From the NCBI GenBank assembly GCA_020633515.1, contig JACKDM010000041.1:1-44809 (forward strand): a stretch of 44,809 bases of DNA, in the 5' to 3' direction. This document shows, piece after piece, positions 25,598-33,360 of this stretch. A program made the position numbers and the translations under genes. Numbering within the stretch: the first letter of the stretch is position 1; the number at the start of each line of letters is the position of its first letter. The notes under the pieces are model-generated. The model had not been told where the DNA came from and searched no databases. It saw only the letters and a list, made by a program, of their open reading frames with translations. This stretch comes from Myxococcales bacterium. Lineage in GTDB: Bacteria; Myxococcota; Bradymonadia; UBA7976; UBA1532.

Positions 25598-26101
25598 ATG
25601 ACCCGACCTGCCCTCGCCCTGCTCCTCCTCGCCGCCCCCGCCGCGGCCGCCGAGCCCGACCCGCCCTTCGACTTCGGCCCCGTCCCCGGCTACACCACCC
25701 TCATCGGCCTGCAAGCCGGCGGCAGCGTCAGCGACCTCGACCACTTCGGCAGCGACGCCGGCGCCTACCTCGGCCTCGAAGCCAGCTACAACCGCCTCCT
25801 CGAAGGCACCTGGATCGGCGCCAGCGCCGACGCCTCCTGGACCTTCGGCCGCGACGAATTCCTCGCCACCCTCGGCCCCCAGCTCGGCCACCTCGCCCTC
25901 GGCCTCGACGCCGGCCCCGCGCTCCGCCTCCGCGACGGCGACCCCGCGCTCGGCGCCGCCGGCCGCCTCGTCATCGGCCTCGGCGTCTTCGCCGTGCACG
26001 TCCGCTACGCCCGCTTCTTCGCCGGCGACCCGCACCTGATGCAGTTCGGCATCACCCTCAAGTGGCCCGTCTGGGCCTCCGACACCGAGGACGCGCCATG
26101 A
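25598..26101 (+). CDS. Secreted beta-rich (outer-membrane-barrel-like) protein
   Basis: 167 residues. ATG 25598 is preferred to an in-frame ATG at 25568 because GGAGGGACC lies just before it and the protein then begins with a signal peptide ([18 protein letters not shown]). The mature part alternates hydrophobic and polar residues with Gly and aromatic turns ([20 protein letters not shown], then SWTFG) and ends [10 protein letters not shown], like a small outer-membrane barrel. The exact family is unknown. Its stop overlaps the ATG of the 2Fe-2S subunit (ATGA, 26098-26101), which ties it to the oxidoreductase. It might help anchor or supply substrate; that is speculation. Confidence 0.75.
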   Translation: MTRPALALLLLAAPAAAAEPDPPFDFGPVPGYTTLIGLQAGGSVSDLDHFGSDAGAYLGLEASYNRLLEGTWIGASADASWTFGRDEFLATLGPQLGHLALGLDAGPALRLRDGDPALGAAGRLVIGLGVFAVHVRYARFFAGDPHLMQFGITLKWPVWASDTEDAP

Positions 26102-26562
26102 AGCTCACCGTCAACGGCCGCGAGGTCGAGGTCGACGTCCCCGCCGACGTCCCGCTGCTCTGGGTGCTCCGCGAGGAGCTCGGCATCCGCGGCGTCAAGT
26201 TCGGCTGCGGCAAGGCCCTCTGCGGCGCCTGCACCATCCACCTCGACGGCGCCGCCCGCCGGAGCTGCGTCACCCCCCTCGCCGCCGCCGCCGACAAGCC
26301 CATCCGCACCATCGAAGCCCTCGCCGACGGCGACCGCCTCCACCCCGTCCAGCAGGCCTGGATCGAAGGCAACGTGCCCCAGTGCGGCTACTGTCAGGCC
26401 GGCCAGATCATGTCCACCGTCGTCCTCCTCGAACACAACCCCGCCCCCACCGACGACGACATCGACGCCGCGCTCTCGGCCAACCTCTGCCGCTGCGGCA
26501 CCTACCCCCGCATCCGCAAGGCCGTACACCGCGCCGCCGAGCTCATGCGCGAGGGCAAGTGA
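26098..26562 (+). CDS. 2Fe-2S subunit of a molybdenum hydroxylase (IorA/CoxS type)
   Basis: 154 residues. The first cluster is of plant-ferredoxin type: Cys37, Cys42, Cys45 and Cys57 ([17 protein letters not shown] ... SCV). The second is the helical cluster of the xanthine oxidase family: Cys96, Cys99, Cys131 and Cys133 ([11 protein letters not shown] ... [11 protein letters not shown]). Length and spacing match the small subunit of isoquinoline 1-oxidoreductase-like and aldehyde-oxidising enzymes. It carries electrons from the molybdopterin subunit encoded immediately downstream. It has no signal of its own and would be co-exported with its Tat-bearing partner. It overlaps the barrel gene by 4 bp. 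Confidence 0.95.
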   Translation: MKLTVNGREVEVDVPADVPLLWVLREELGIRGVKFGCGKALCGACTIHLDGAARRSCVTPLAAAADKPIRTIEALADGDRLHPVQQAWIEGNVPQCGYCQAGQIMSTVVLLEHNPAPTDDDIDAALSANLCRCGTYPRIRKAVHRAAELMREGK

Positions 26563-26563
26563 C

Positions 26564-28768
26564 ATGATGCAGCGCCGCACCTTCCTCCGCGTCGCCCTCA
26601 CCGGCGCCGGCGCCCTCTTCGTCGGCGTCCAGCTCCAAGGCTGCACCTCCCCCGAGGTCCGCCGCATGCGCCAGGCCGCCGAGCGCGGCGTCTTCCGCCC
26701 CTCCGTCTTCATCACCATCACCCCCGACGACCGCGTCCAGGTCGGCGTCGGCAAAAGCGAAATGGGCCAGGGCACCTACGGCACCTATGCCTGGCTCGTC
26801 GCCGAAGAGCTCGCCGTCGACCCCGCCCGCGTCGAGCTCATCCCCGAAGCCGGCCCCGCCTTCCAGAACTTCGGCGTCCAGGTCACCGGCGGCTCCACCA
26901 GCACGGCAGAAGCCTGGGACCCCCTCCGCACGGCCGGCGCCACCGCCCGCCTCATGCTCACCGCCGCCGCCGCCGAGACCTGGAAGGTCCCCCTCGCCGA
27001 GTGCCACGCCGCCAACGGCCTCGTCATCCACCGCCCCACCGACCGCCGCCTCCGCTACGGCGAGCTCATCGCCGCCGCCGCCCGCCTCCCGATCCCCGAA
27101 GACGTCCCCCTCAAGAAGCCCGACGACTTCCAGATCATCGGCCGCCGCCTCCCCCGCGTCGACCTGCACCCCAAGGTCACCGGCGCCCCCATCTTCGGCC
27201 TCGACGTCGACGTGCCCGACATGGTCCGCGCCCTCGTCATCCACCCGCCCGTCATCGGCGCCACCGTCGCCAGCTACAAAGCCGACGCCGCCCGCCAGGA
27301 GCCCGGCGTCATCGACATCATCCCCATCGAATCCGGCCTCGCCATCATCGCCGCGAAGTACTGGCAGGCCCGCCGCGCCGCCGCGAAGGTCGAGGTCGTC
27401 TGGGACGAAGGCCCCAACGCCCGCCTCGACAGCGCCGCCCTGCACGCCGCCACCGTCGAGCGCAGCGCCCGCGCCGGCATGACCCACCGCCGCGAAGGCG
27501 ACCCCGACGACGCCTTCGCCGGCCAGCGCGTCATCGAAGCCGTCTACGCCGGCCCCTTCCTCGCCCACGCCCCCCTCGAACCCCAGAACGCCACCGCCCA
27601 CGTCGAACCCGGCCGCCGCGTCCGCATCTGGGCCCCCACCCAGTTCCAAAGCGGCGCGCAAGACCTCGGCGCCCGCATCGGCGACGTCGCCCGCGAACAG
27701 GTCGAGCTGCACACCACCTACCTCGGCGGCGGCTTCGGCCGCCGCGGCGTCACCGACGCCATCAAAGAAGCCCTCCAGCTCTCCAAGCGCGTCGGCCGCC
27801 CCGTCCAGGTCATCTGGAGCCGCGAAGACGACACCCGCGGCGGCTACTACCGCCCCCTCATGCTCGCCCGCATGAAGGCCGCGCTCGCCCCCGACGGCAA
27901 ACCCACCGCCTTCCACGCCCACGCCCTCAGCAAATCCGTCTTCGCGCTCGGCACCTTCGCCGAGTCCATCGTGCCCGAAGGCACCCCCGCCGACGTCATG
28001 GTCGCCCGCGCCCTCGGCCAGCTCCCCGCCACCGGCACCCTCGCCGATCCCATCGCCACCGAAGGCATCGCCAACATCGGCTATCGCATCCCTCACATCC
28101 GCGTCGACTACACCCCCATCCGCGTCGACGTCCCCGTCACCTTCTGGCGCTCCGTCGGCCACTCGGTCAACGCCTTCGCCGTCGAAGGCTTCGTCGACGA
28201 GCTCGCCCACGCCGCCGGCGCGGACCCCGTCGAATACCGCCGCGCCATCCTCCCCGAAGACAGCCGCGAGCGCCGCGTGCTCGACGCCGCCGCCAAGCTC
28301 GGCCGCTGGGGCACCCCCCTCGAACCCGGCTGGGGCCGCGGCGTCGCCGTACACGCCTCGTTCGGCTCCTCCTGCGCGCAAGTCATCGAAGCCGGTCTCT
28401 TCGACGGCGAGATCCGGGTCCGCCGCGTCGCCTGCGCCATCGACTGCGGGATCCGCATCAACCCCGACCAGGTCGAAGCCCAGATGGAGAGCTGCATCGT
28501 CTTCGGCCTCTCCGCCGCGCTCTGGCAGCGCATCGACATCGAGCGCGGCCGCGTCCGCCAAGGCAACTTCGACGACTACCCGCTCATGCGCCTCGACCAG
28601 ACCCCCGAGATCGCGGTCACGATCATCGACAGCAACATGTCCCCCACCGGCGTCGGCGAACCCGGCATGCCCCCCGTCGCCCCCGCCCTCGCCGCCGCGC
28701 TCTTCGCCGCCACCGGCAAGCGCCTGCGCACCCTCCCGCTCGCCGACGCGCTCCGTGAGGTAACCTGA
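26564..28768 (+). CDS. Molybdopterin-binding subunit (IorB-like), Tat-exported
   Basis: 734 residues from ATG 26564 (a second ATG follows directly). The twin-arginine signal [16 protein letters not shown] is followed by a hydrophobic stretch ending LQGC, which may be a lipobox at Cys27, so the enzyme could be a Tat lipoprotein. Molybdenum-hydroxylase motifs include [28 protein letters not shown] near 388 and the catalytic-glutamate segment [13 protein letters not shown] with Glu699. The fold and length fit the large subunit of isoquinoline 1-oxidoreductase or periplasmic aldehyde dehydrogenases that lack the FAD subunit. Typical substrates are aldehydes or N-heterocycles; which one cannot be read here. 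Its stop TGA shares a base with the ATG of the cytochrome gene (28766-28770). Confidence 0.95.
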   Translation: MMQRRTFLRVALTGAGALFVGVQLQGCTSPEVRRMRQAAERGVFRPSVFITITPDDRVQVGVGKSEMGQGTYGTYAWLVAEELAVDPARVELIPEAGPAFQNFGVQVTGGSTSTAEAWDPLRTAGATARLMLTAAAAETWKVPLAECHAANGLVIHRPTDRRLRYGELIAAAARLPIPEDVPLKKPDDFQIIGRRLPRVDLHPKVTGAPIFGLDVDVPDMVRALVIHPPVIGATVASYKADAARQEPGVIDIIPIESGLAIIAAKYWQARRAAAKVEVVWDEGPNARLDSAALHAATVERSARAGMTHRREGDPDDAFAGQRVIEAVYAGPFLAHAPLEPQNATAHVEPGRRVRIWAPTQFQSGAQDLGARIGDVAREQVELHTTYLGGGFGRRGVTDAIKEALQLSKRVGRPVQVIWSREDDTRGGYYRPLMLARMKAALAPDGKPTAFHAHALSKSVFALGTFAESIVPEGTPADVMVARALGQLPATGTLADPIATEGIANIGYRIPHIRVDYTPIRVDVPVTFWRSVGHSVNAFAVEGFVDELAHAAGADPVEYRRAILPEDSRERRVLDAAAKLGRWGTPLEPGWGRGVAVHASFGSSCAQVIEAGLFDGEIRVRRVACAIDCGIRINPDQVEAQMESCIVFGLSAALWQRIDIERGRVRQGNFDDYPLMRLDQTPEIAVTIIDSNMSPTGVGEPGMPPVAPALAAALFAATGKRLRTLPLADALREVT

Positions 28769-29549
28769 TGACCACGCCCGCTCGCCTGCGCCGCGCCCGC
28801 CGCGCGCCGCTCACCGCCGCGCTGCCCGACCGCCCGCGCCGCGCCCCGCTCACCCGCGCCGCGCTCACCGCCGCGCGCCGCCGCCTGCCCTCGCCCTCGC
28901 GCTCGCCCGCCTCGCCGCGCCCGCCGCCGCGCGCCCCCGCCCGCCGATCGCGCCCGCGCCCGCCGCCGCCGCGCCCCCGCCGCCGCGCGCCCCCCGCCGC
29001 GCGCCCCCGCCGCCGCGCCCGCCGTCCGACCATCCCACAGCCCACCATCGCCGGCGCCCCGACGCCACCGCCGGCCGCGCCGCCTTCATCGAAGTCCACC
29101 GCGTCCTGCTCTCCCCCCGCTGCATGAACTGCCACCCCACCGGCGACCGCCCCCTCCAGTTCGACGACAGCCGCCCTCACCGCATGAACATCAGCCGCCG
29201 CAGCGAAAAAAACGGCCTCGCCTGCGCCACCTGCCACCAGACCCAAAACAGCGAAGCCCTCGGCATCCCCGGCGGCCCCCCCGGCGCCCCCAACTGGCAC
29301 CTCCCGCCCGAAGACATGCCCATGGTCTTCCAAGGCAAGACCCCCGCCGCGCTCTGCGCCCAGCTCAAAGACCCCGCCCACAACGGCGGCAAGACCCTCG
29401 AACAGCTCCACCACCACGTCGCCGAAGACCCGCTCGTCCTCTGGGGCTGGAACCCCGGCGGCCAACGCACCCTGCCGCCCCTGCCCCACAAGGACTTCGT
29501 CGCCGCCTTCCGCACCTGGATCGACGCCGGCGCCCCCTGCCCGGAGTAG
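28768..29549 (+). CDS. Diheme c-type cytochrome of the redox operon, frameshifted near the 5' end
   Basis: The ATG at 28768 overlaps the upstream stop (TGATG), but that frame gives an Arg/Pro-rich peptide ending at 29127. The meaningful frame enters with a signal-like stretch ([15 protein letters not shown], about 28880-28925). It continues through [20 protein letters not shown] and [11 protein letters not shown], with two CxxCH haem sites at 29121-29135 and 29223-29237, and ends at 29549. That frame has no ATG before 29124, so one base appears to be missing between the start and about 28880; sequence error or mutation are both possible. The protein resembles the small subunit often found beside IorAB-type enzymes. 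It is the likely electron acceptor in the periplasm. Confidence 0.78.
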
Positions 29550-29615
29550 GTCCGGGGCTGGCGGGCCGCGGCGGGTTGGTGGTAATCATCGGCCGAACGA
29601 CCGCAGCGAGCCCAG

Positions 29616-30983
29616 ATGCCCGACGATCGCAGCTTCCGCCGTGACTTCTTCGCCCAGGTCCAACCTGCCCCCCTCGACCCCGACGACCCACGCTACGTCC
29701 GCCTGTACGACGATGGCTGTGATGTCATCGCTCACATCCGCGAGACCATCGAATTCTCGGGCCGCGAGAGCACCCAGCTCCTGTCAGGCTACCGCGGCGC
29801 CGGCAAGAGCACCGAGCTGCGCCGACTCGCCCGTGACCTGCGCGCCCAAGGCTACCTCGTCGCTCTGATCGACATCGAAGACTATCTCGACCTGCACTCA
29901 CCGCTCGATGTCAGCGACTTCATCCTCGGCCTTTGCGGTGCCATCGGCGAAGCCCTCCAGGCCCCCGAGATGCTCGGCAGCGATCCCATCGCCGAAGGTA
30001 TCTGGCGTCGGATGACCCACTGGATCCAGGCCACCGAGGTTGTCCCCACCGAGATCCTCCCCAAGCTGAGGACCGGAACCGGTGACAGCAGAGCCGAGCT
30101 TGCCCTCAAGCTCGAACTCCGCGGCAACCCGAGCTTTCGCCAGCAACTCCAAAAAGCGCTCGCCGCCAGTGTCGCGCGCATCGTCGACGACGCGCGCAAC
30201 TTCATCGCCGAGTGTGTGCAAGCCCTCCGCAAGAAACACAGCGATGCGGCCCGACTCGTCGTACTCGTCGACTCGATCGAACACGCCCGAGGCACCAACA
30301 GCACCGAGCAGGCAGTGCATGATGCCTTGGAGCGCCTCTTCAGCCAGCAAGATGACAAGCTCCAACTGCCCGGCGTGCACACGGTCTACACCGTGCCCCC
30401 CTGGCTCCGCATCCGCCGCCCCAACATCGGCGCGCTCTACTCCGGCAGCGGCCTCTACACCCTGCCCGCCCAGAAGGTCCGCCGCCGCAGCGAAGGCGAC
30501 GCCCCCGGTCCCTTCCACCCGCCCGGCATCGAGCGCCTCATCGAGCTGGTCACCCGACGCGGCGACTGGAACCGCCTCCTCGGCGAGCGGGCCACCCTCG
30601 AACGCCTCATCCTCGAAAGCGGCGGCCACCTGCGCGACCTCGTGCGCCTGCTCCAGACCATTGCCATCGAAGCCCGCACCATTCCCGCCGACCGCGCGAC
30701 CGTCGACCGTGCCATCAGCCGCCTCCGCGAACAGTTCCTCCCCATCGCCACCAATGACGCCCGTTGGCTCGCCGAGATCGCCCGCTCGCGCAACGCCGAA
30801 CTCAAAGACCTCAGCTTGATGGGAACCCTCGCCCGCTACTTCGACAGCCATCTGGTGCTCTCCTACCTCAACGGCGAAGCATGGTACGACGTGCACCCCC
30901 TCGTCCGTGCACACATCCTCGCGCAAGCTGGCCCTGCGCCCATCGCACCCGCCGCCACCCCTGCCCCCGCCGATGCCACCTGA
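29616..30983 (+). CDS. AAA-type ATPase of a two-gene cassette
   Basis: 455 residues from ATG 29616; the ribosome site is weak. Walker A is GYRGAGKST (58-66), flanked by a segment reading FSGRESTQLLSG. The likely Walker B is ARLVVLVDSIEH (Asp219), with Ser where a catalytic Glu is often found. The middle is helical with charged residues (LKLELRGNPSFRQQLQKALA). The C-terminal part looks like a winged-helix or lid region (VHPLVRAHILAQA). No known nuclease, TIR or membrane effector is present. Base composition is lower than in its neighbours: 36 of 60 bases are G/C at 30301-30360. The stop overlaps the next start by 11 bp, so the two proteins are made together. It may be a STAND-like or conflict-system NTPase; that role is inferred from architecture. 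Confidence 0.85.
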   Translation: MPDDRSFRRDFFAQVQPAPLDPDDPRYVRLYDDGCDVIAHIRETIEFSGRESTQLLSGYRGAGKSTELRRLARDLRAQGYLVALIDIEDYLDLHSPLDVSDFILGLCGAIGEALQAPEMLGSDPIAEGIWRRMTHWIQATEVVPTEILPKLRTGTGDSRAELALKLELRGNPSFRQQLQKALAASVARIVDDARNFIAECVQALRKKHSDAARLVVLVDSIEHARGTNSTEQAVHDALERLFSQQDDKLQLPGVHTVYTVPPWLRIRRPNIGALYSGSGLYTLPAQKVRRRSEGDAPGPFHPPGIERLIELVTRRGDWNRLLGERATLERLILESGGHLRDLVRLLQTIAIEARTIPADRATVDRAISRLREQFLPIATNDARWLAEIARSRNAELKDLSLMGTLARYFDSHLVLSYLNGEAWYDVHPLVRAHILAQAGPAPIAPAATPAPADAT

Positions 30984-32673
30984 TCCCAAGCCCGGCGCGC
31001 AGCTCACCTCCGAGAGCGAACAAGACTGGAACCTGCTCTGCGAACTGATCGACTTCACCGAGGCCTTCGCGCTCGTCTTCGTCTTCGCCGACGACGCCTA
31101 CCCGGCCCGGTTGCTCCGCGAGCGCCTCGTCGAGCGCGCCCGAAGCGAGTCATGGACGCTACGCCAGATCATCGCATCGGATGACACGTCCCCGGCCGAC
31201 GCGCTGATCACGCTGCTCGGCCAGCCCGACCCCGATGCCATCGTCTGGTTCGAAGCCATGGGGTCGACACCAGCCCGCCGTGACTGGTGGGTCGAGGTCG
31301 CCCTGCGCCTCAACGAACGCCGCGAAGTCCTGCGCCGCGGCGCCGCCCGCGTGCTCTGCCTCGTCGCTCCCACCACAGCCAAGCCGCAGATCCGCGAGGC
31401 CGCGTCGGACCTGTGGTCGATCACAACGCTCATGCTCTCCGCGCACGTCGAAGGCGGATCACATGACATGCCTCTCCTGCCGATTGGCCTCGACGAGCCG
31501 ACCGAACCCGCCACCGCCGACCGCCGCGCCGTCGTCGATGATGTCGTCACCCAAGCGCTCGCCCTGCCATCTCATGCCTATCGCCGCGCCGCATTGCTCG
31601 ACGCGGCCGACGCCGCCCGCAGTGCGGGCATCAAACGCCCGGATCTGGCAGACGCGCTCATCGCCGAATTTCGTACCGCTGCGACCCCGCTAGATGTCAG
31701 CGTGAGCCTGCGCAGCATGGTCGAGTTGCGTCGCGCTGCCGCCTACCTTAAGTACATGCGACGTTATGGACATGCGATCCAGTGCGCCGAGGTATCCGCC
31801 AAGCTCTCCGAACTGTGGGCCGAACCATTTTCAGACGAACAACTCGTGGCTCTGTCAGCCAGCTTGAGGGAATGGAGTGAGAGTCTGAGCAGTGCCGGTC
31901 GCAGCGATGAGTCATTGGCAGTTGAACTCAGACAGATCCAGATTGAGCGCCGGCTCACCCACCGACCGCTCGATGTGTCGCTTCGCTTCGCGCTTCAGCT
32001 AGGCCTCCTGGCAGAGCGATTGACCGCTGCAGATCGTTTGGAGGAGGCCGAAGCCATCGCCCGCGAGGCTGTTGCCAGCACGCTCCCGCTCACCTCTGCC
32101 GCGCCCGTCCGAGCATCTCTCCTCATGACGCAGAACCTCGAAGTGCTCGCCGCAGTGCTGCTTGCAGCACGCCGACAGGACGAAGCCGCCGAGATCATTG
32201 CCAAGGCCCTGGAGTGGCTCCGCTCGCCAGTCTTGGCAGGACATCCATCCTCTCGTCACCATCGAGCGAGCACGCTGCTCATCGCCGCGCAACTCTTCGC
32301 TCGCGCAAATCGATGGCATGAGGCTCTGCTGATCAGCGATCAACTCCTCACAGACCTTGGCGCAACTTTCACAGCGAGTCACGCGCCCACGGAACTGTTG
32401 ATCCTCGCCCTGACCACGGAGCTTTACATCGTGGTCCTCGAGCGCTTGGGACGGATCGCCGAATCGACCCAGCGAGTGCAAGATGTCCTCAACCTCGCCT
32501 GGTCTCCGTTCACCGAACGCCCCGAAGCCTTGAGGAGCGAAGTGGAGATGTTGCTCGCCGCCGTACGGCCCCTCACCCGGCTCAAAGGGGAAGCATCCCG
32601 AATCATCAAGCCGCTCATCAGACGCTTCGAGGCCCTGTTGCGCTCCTCAACTGCTACGGACCCCCCCGCCTGA
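30973..32673 (+). CDS. Degenerate NTPase-like domain with helical (TPR-like) repeats
   Basis: 566 residues from ATG 30973, which overlaps the ATPase gene by 11 bp; an in-frame ATG at 30907 gives only a Pro-rich leader. Residues about 15-160 look like an alpha/beta domain: strands FALVFVFADD and DAIVWFEAM, then LRLNERREVLRRGAARVLCL and SDLWSI. This pattern fits NTPase-like folds, but there is no GxxxxGK, so it should not hydrolyse nucleotide. Residues about 200-566 are helix-turn-helix repeats of TPR type (EEAEAIAREAVAS, DEAAEIIAKALEWL, WHEALLISDQLLTDLG). GC is low for the window: 34 of 60 at 31861-31920 and 35 of 60 at 32281-32340. It is probably the sensor or scaffold partner of the ATPase. 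Its stop abuts the convergent wrbA stop. Confidence 0.82.
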   Translation: MPPDPKPGAQLTSESEQDWNLLCELIDFTEAFALVFVFADDAYPARLLRERLVERARSESWTLRQIIASDDTSPADALITLLGQPDPDAIVWFEAMGSTPARRDWWVEVALRLNERREVLRRGAARVLCLVAPTTAKPQIREAASDLWSITTLMLSAHVEGGSHDMPLLPIGLDEPTEPATADRRAVVDDVVTQALALPSHAYRRAALLDAADAARSAGIKRPDLADALIAEFRTAATPLDVSVSLRSMVELRRAAAYLKYMRRYGHAIQCAEVSAKLSELWAEPFSDEQLVALSASLREWSESLSSAGRSDESLAVELRQIQIERRLTHRPLDVSLRFALQLGLLAERLTAADRLEEAEAIAREAVASTLPLTSAAPVRASLLMTQNLEVLAAVLLAARRQDEAAEIIAKALEWLRSPVLAGHPSSRHHRASTLLIAAQLFARANRWHEALLISDQLLTDLGATFTASHAPTELLILALTTELYIVVLERLGRIAESTQRVQDVLNLAWSPFTERPEALRSEVEMLLAAVRPLTRLKGEASRIIKPLIRRFEALLRSSTATDPPA

Positions 32674-33273
32674 TCACTCCCTAAGCCTCCCCGCCACCCG
32701 CGCCACCCGCTCCCCCATGTACCGCGCGTGCGCCAGCACCGCCTCGCCCGGCTTGCCATCCCCGCTCGCCGTCGCCGACACCCCATAGGGATTGCCACCG
32801 TTCGCGAACACGCTCTTGTCGGTGTACCCCGGCGTCACGATGTACCCGCCCCAGTGATAGAGCATGTTGTACAGCGACAGCAGCGTCGACTCCTGCCCCC
32901 CGTGCGCGTTCTGCGCCGAGGTGAAGCCCGAATACACCTTGTCCTGCAGCTTGCCATTGAACCACGCCCCGCCGAGCGTATCGACGAACGCCTTGAGCTG
33001 CGAAGCCATGTTCCCGAAGCGCGTCGGCGTCCCGAAGACCACCGCGTCGGCCCACACCACGTCGTCGACCGTCGCGGTCGGCTCATCCTTGTGCGCCTCG
33101 TGGAACGCCTGCCACCCCGGGTTGCTCGCGATGGCACCCGCTGGCGCCGTCTCCGCGACCCGCCGCACCCGCACCTCCGCCCCCGCCGCCCGCGCGCCCT
33201 CGGCGACCGCCTCGGCGATCGCGTGGTTGTTGCCCGTCGACGAATAGTAGACCACCGAGACCTTGACGCTCAT
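32674..33273 (-). CDS. wrbA: WrbA-type NAD(P)H:quinone oxidoreductase
   Basis: 199 residues, the usual WrbA length, from ATG 33273 with GGAGGAGCG directly upstream. The flavodoxin-like fold shows the FMN phosphate loop YYSSTGNNHAIAEAVAEGA, the motif GTPTRFGNMASQLKAFVDTL, GGAWFNGKLQDK and the later SVFANGGNPYGVSATA segment typical of the family. WrbA proteins are tetrameric FMN enzymes that reduce quinones by two electrons and so limit redox cycling. The gene converges on the helical-repeat gene with no spacer: the two stop codons abut as TGATCA, leaving no room for a separate terminator. Confidence 0.95.
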   Translation of the reverse strand: MSVKVSVVYYSSTGNNHAIAEAVAEGARAAGAEVRVRRVAETAPAGAIASNPGWQAFHEAHKDEPTATVDDVVWADAVVFGTPTRFGNMASQLKAFVDTLGGAWFNGKLQDKVYSGFTSAQNAHGGQESTLLSLYNMLYHWGGYIVTPGYTDKSVFANGGNPYGVSATASGDGKPGEAVLAHARYMGERVARVAGRLRE

Positions 33274-33360
33274 CGCTCCTCCTTCGCTGGTGTGCAGACA
33301 GAGCCGCGACGCCGGCCGCGGGTCGCGACAACACACCGTTGCCGGCGCGGCATCAGCGGA

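Noticed and set aside
23933..28561. Two long minus-strand frames (23933-26035 and 26543-28561)
   Set aside because: They are antisense to the FAD-Rieske and molybdopterin genes and consist of Gly/Ala/Asp/Val-rich shadow sequence.
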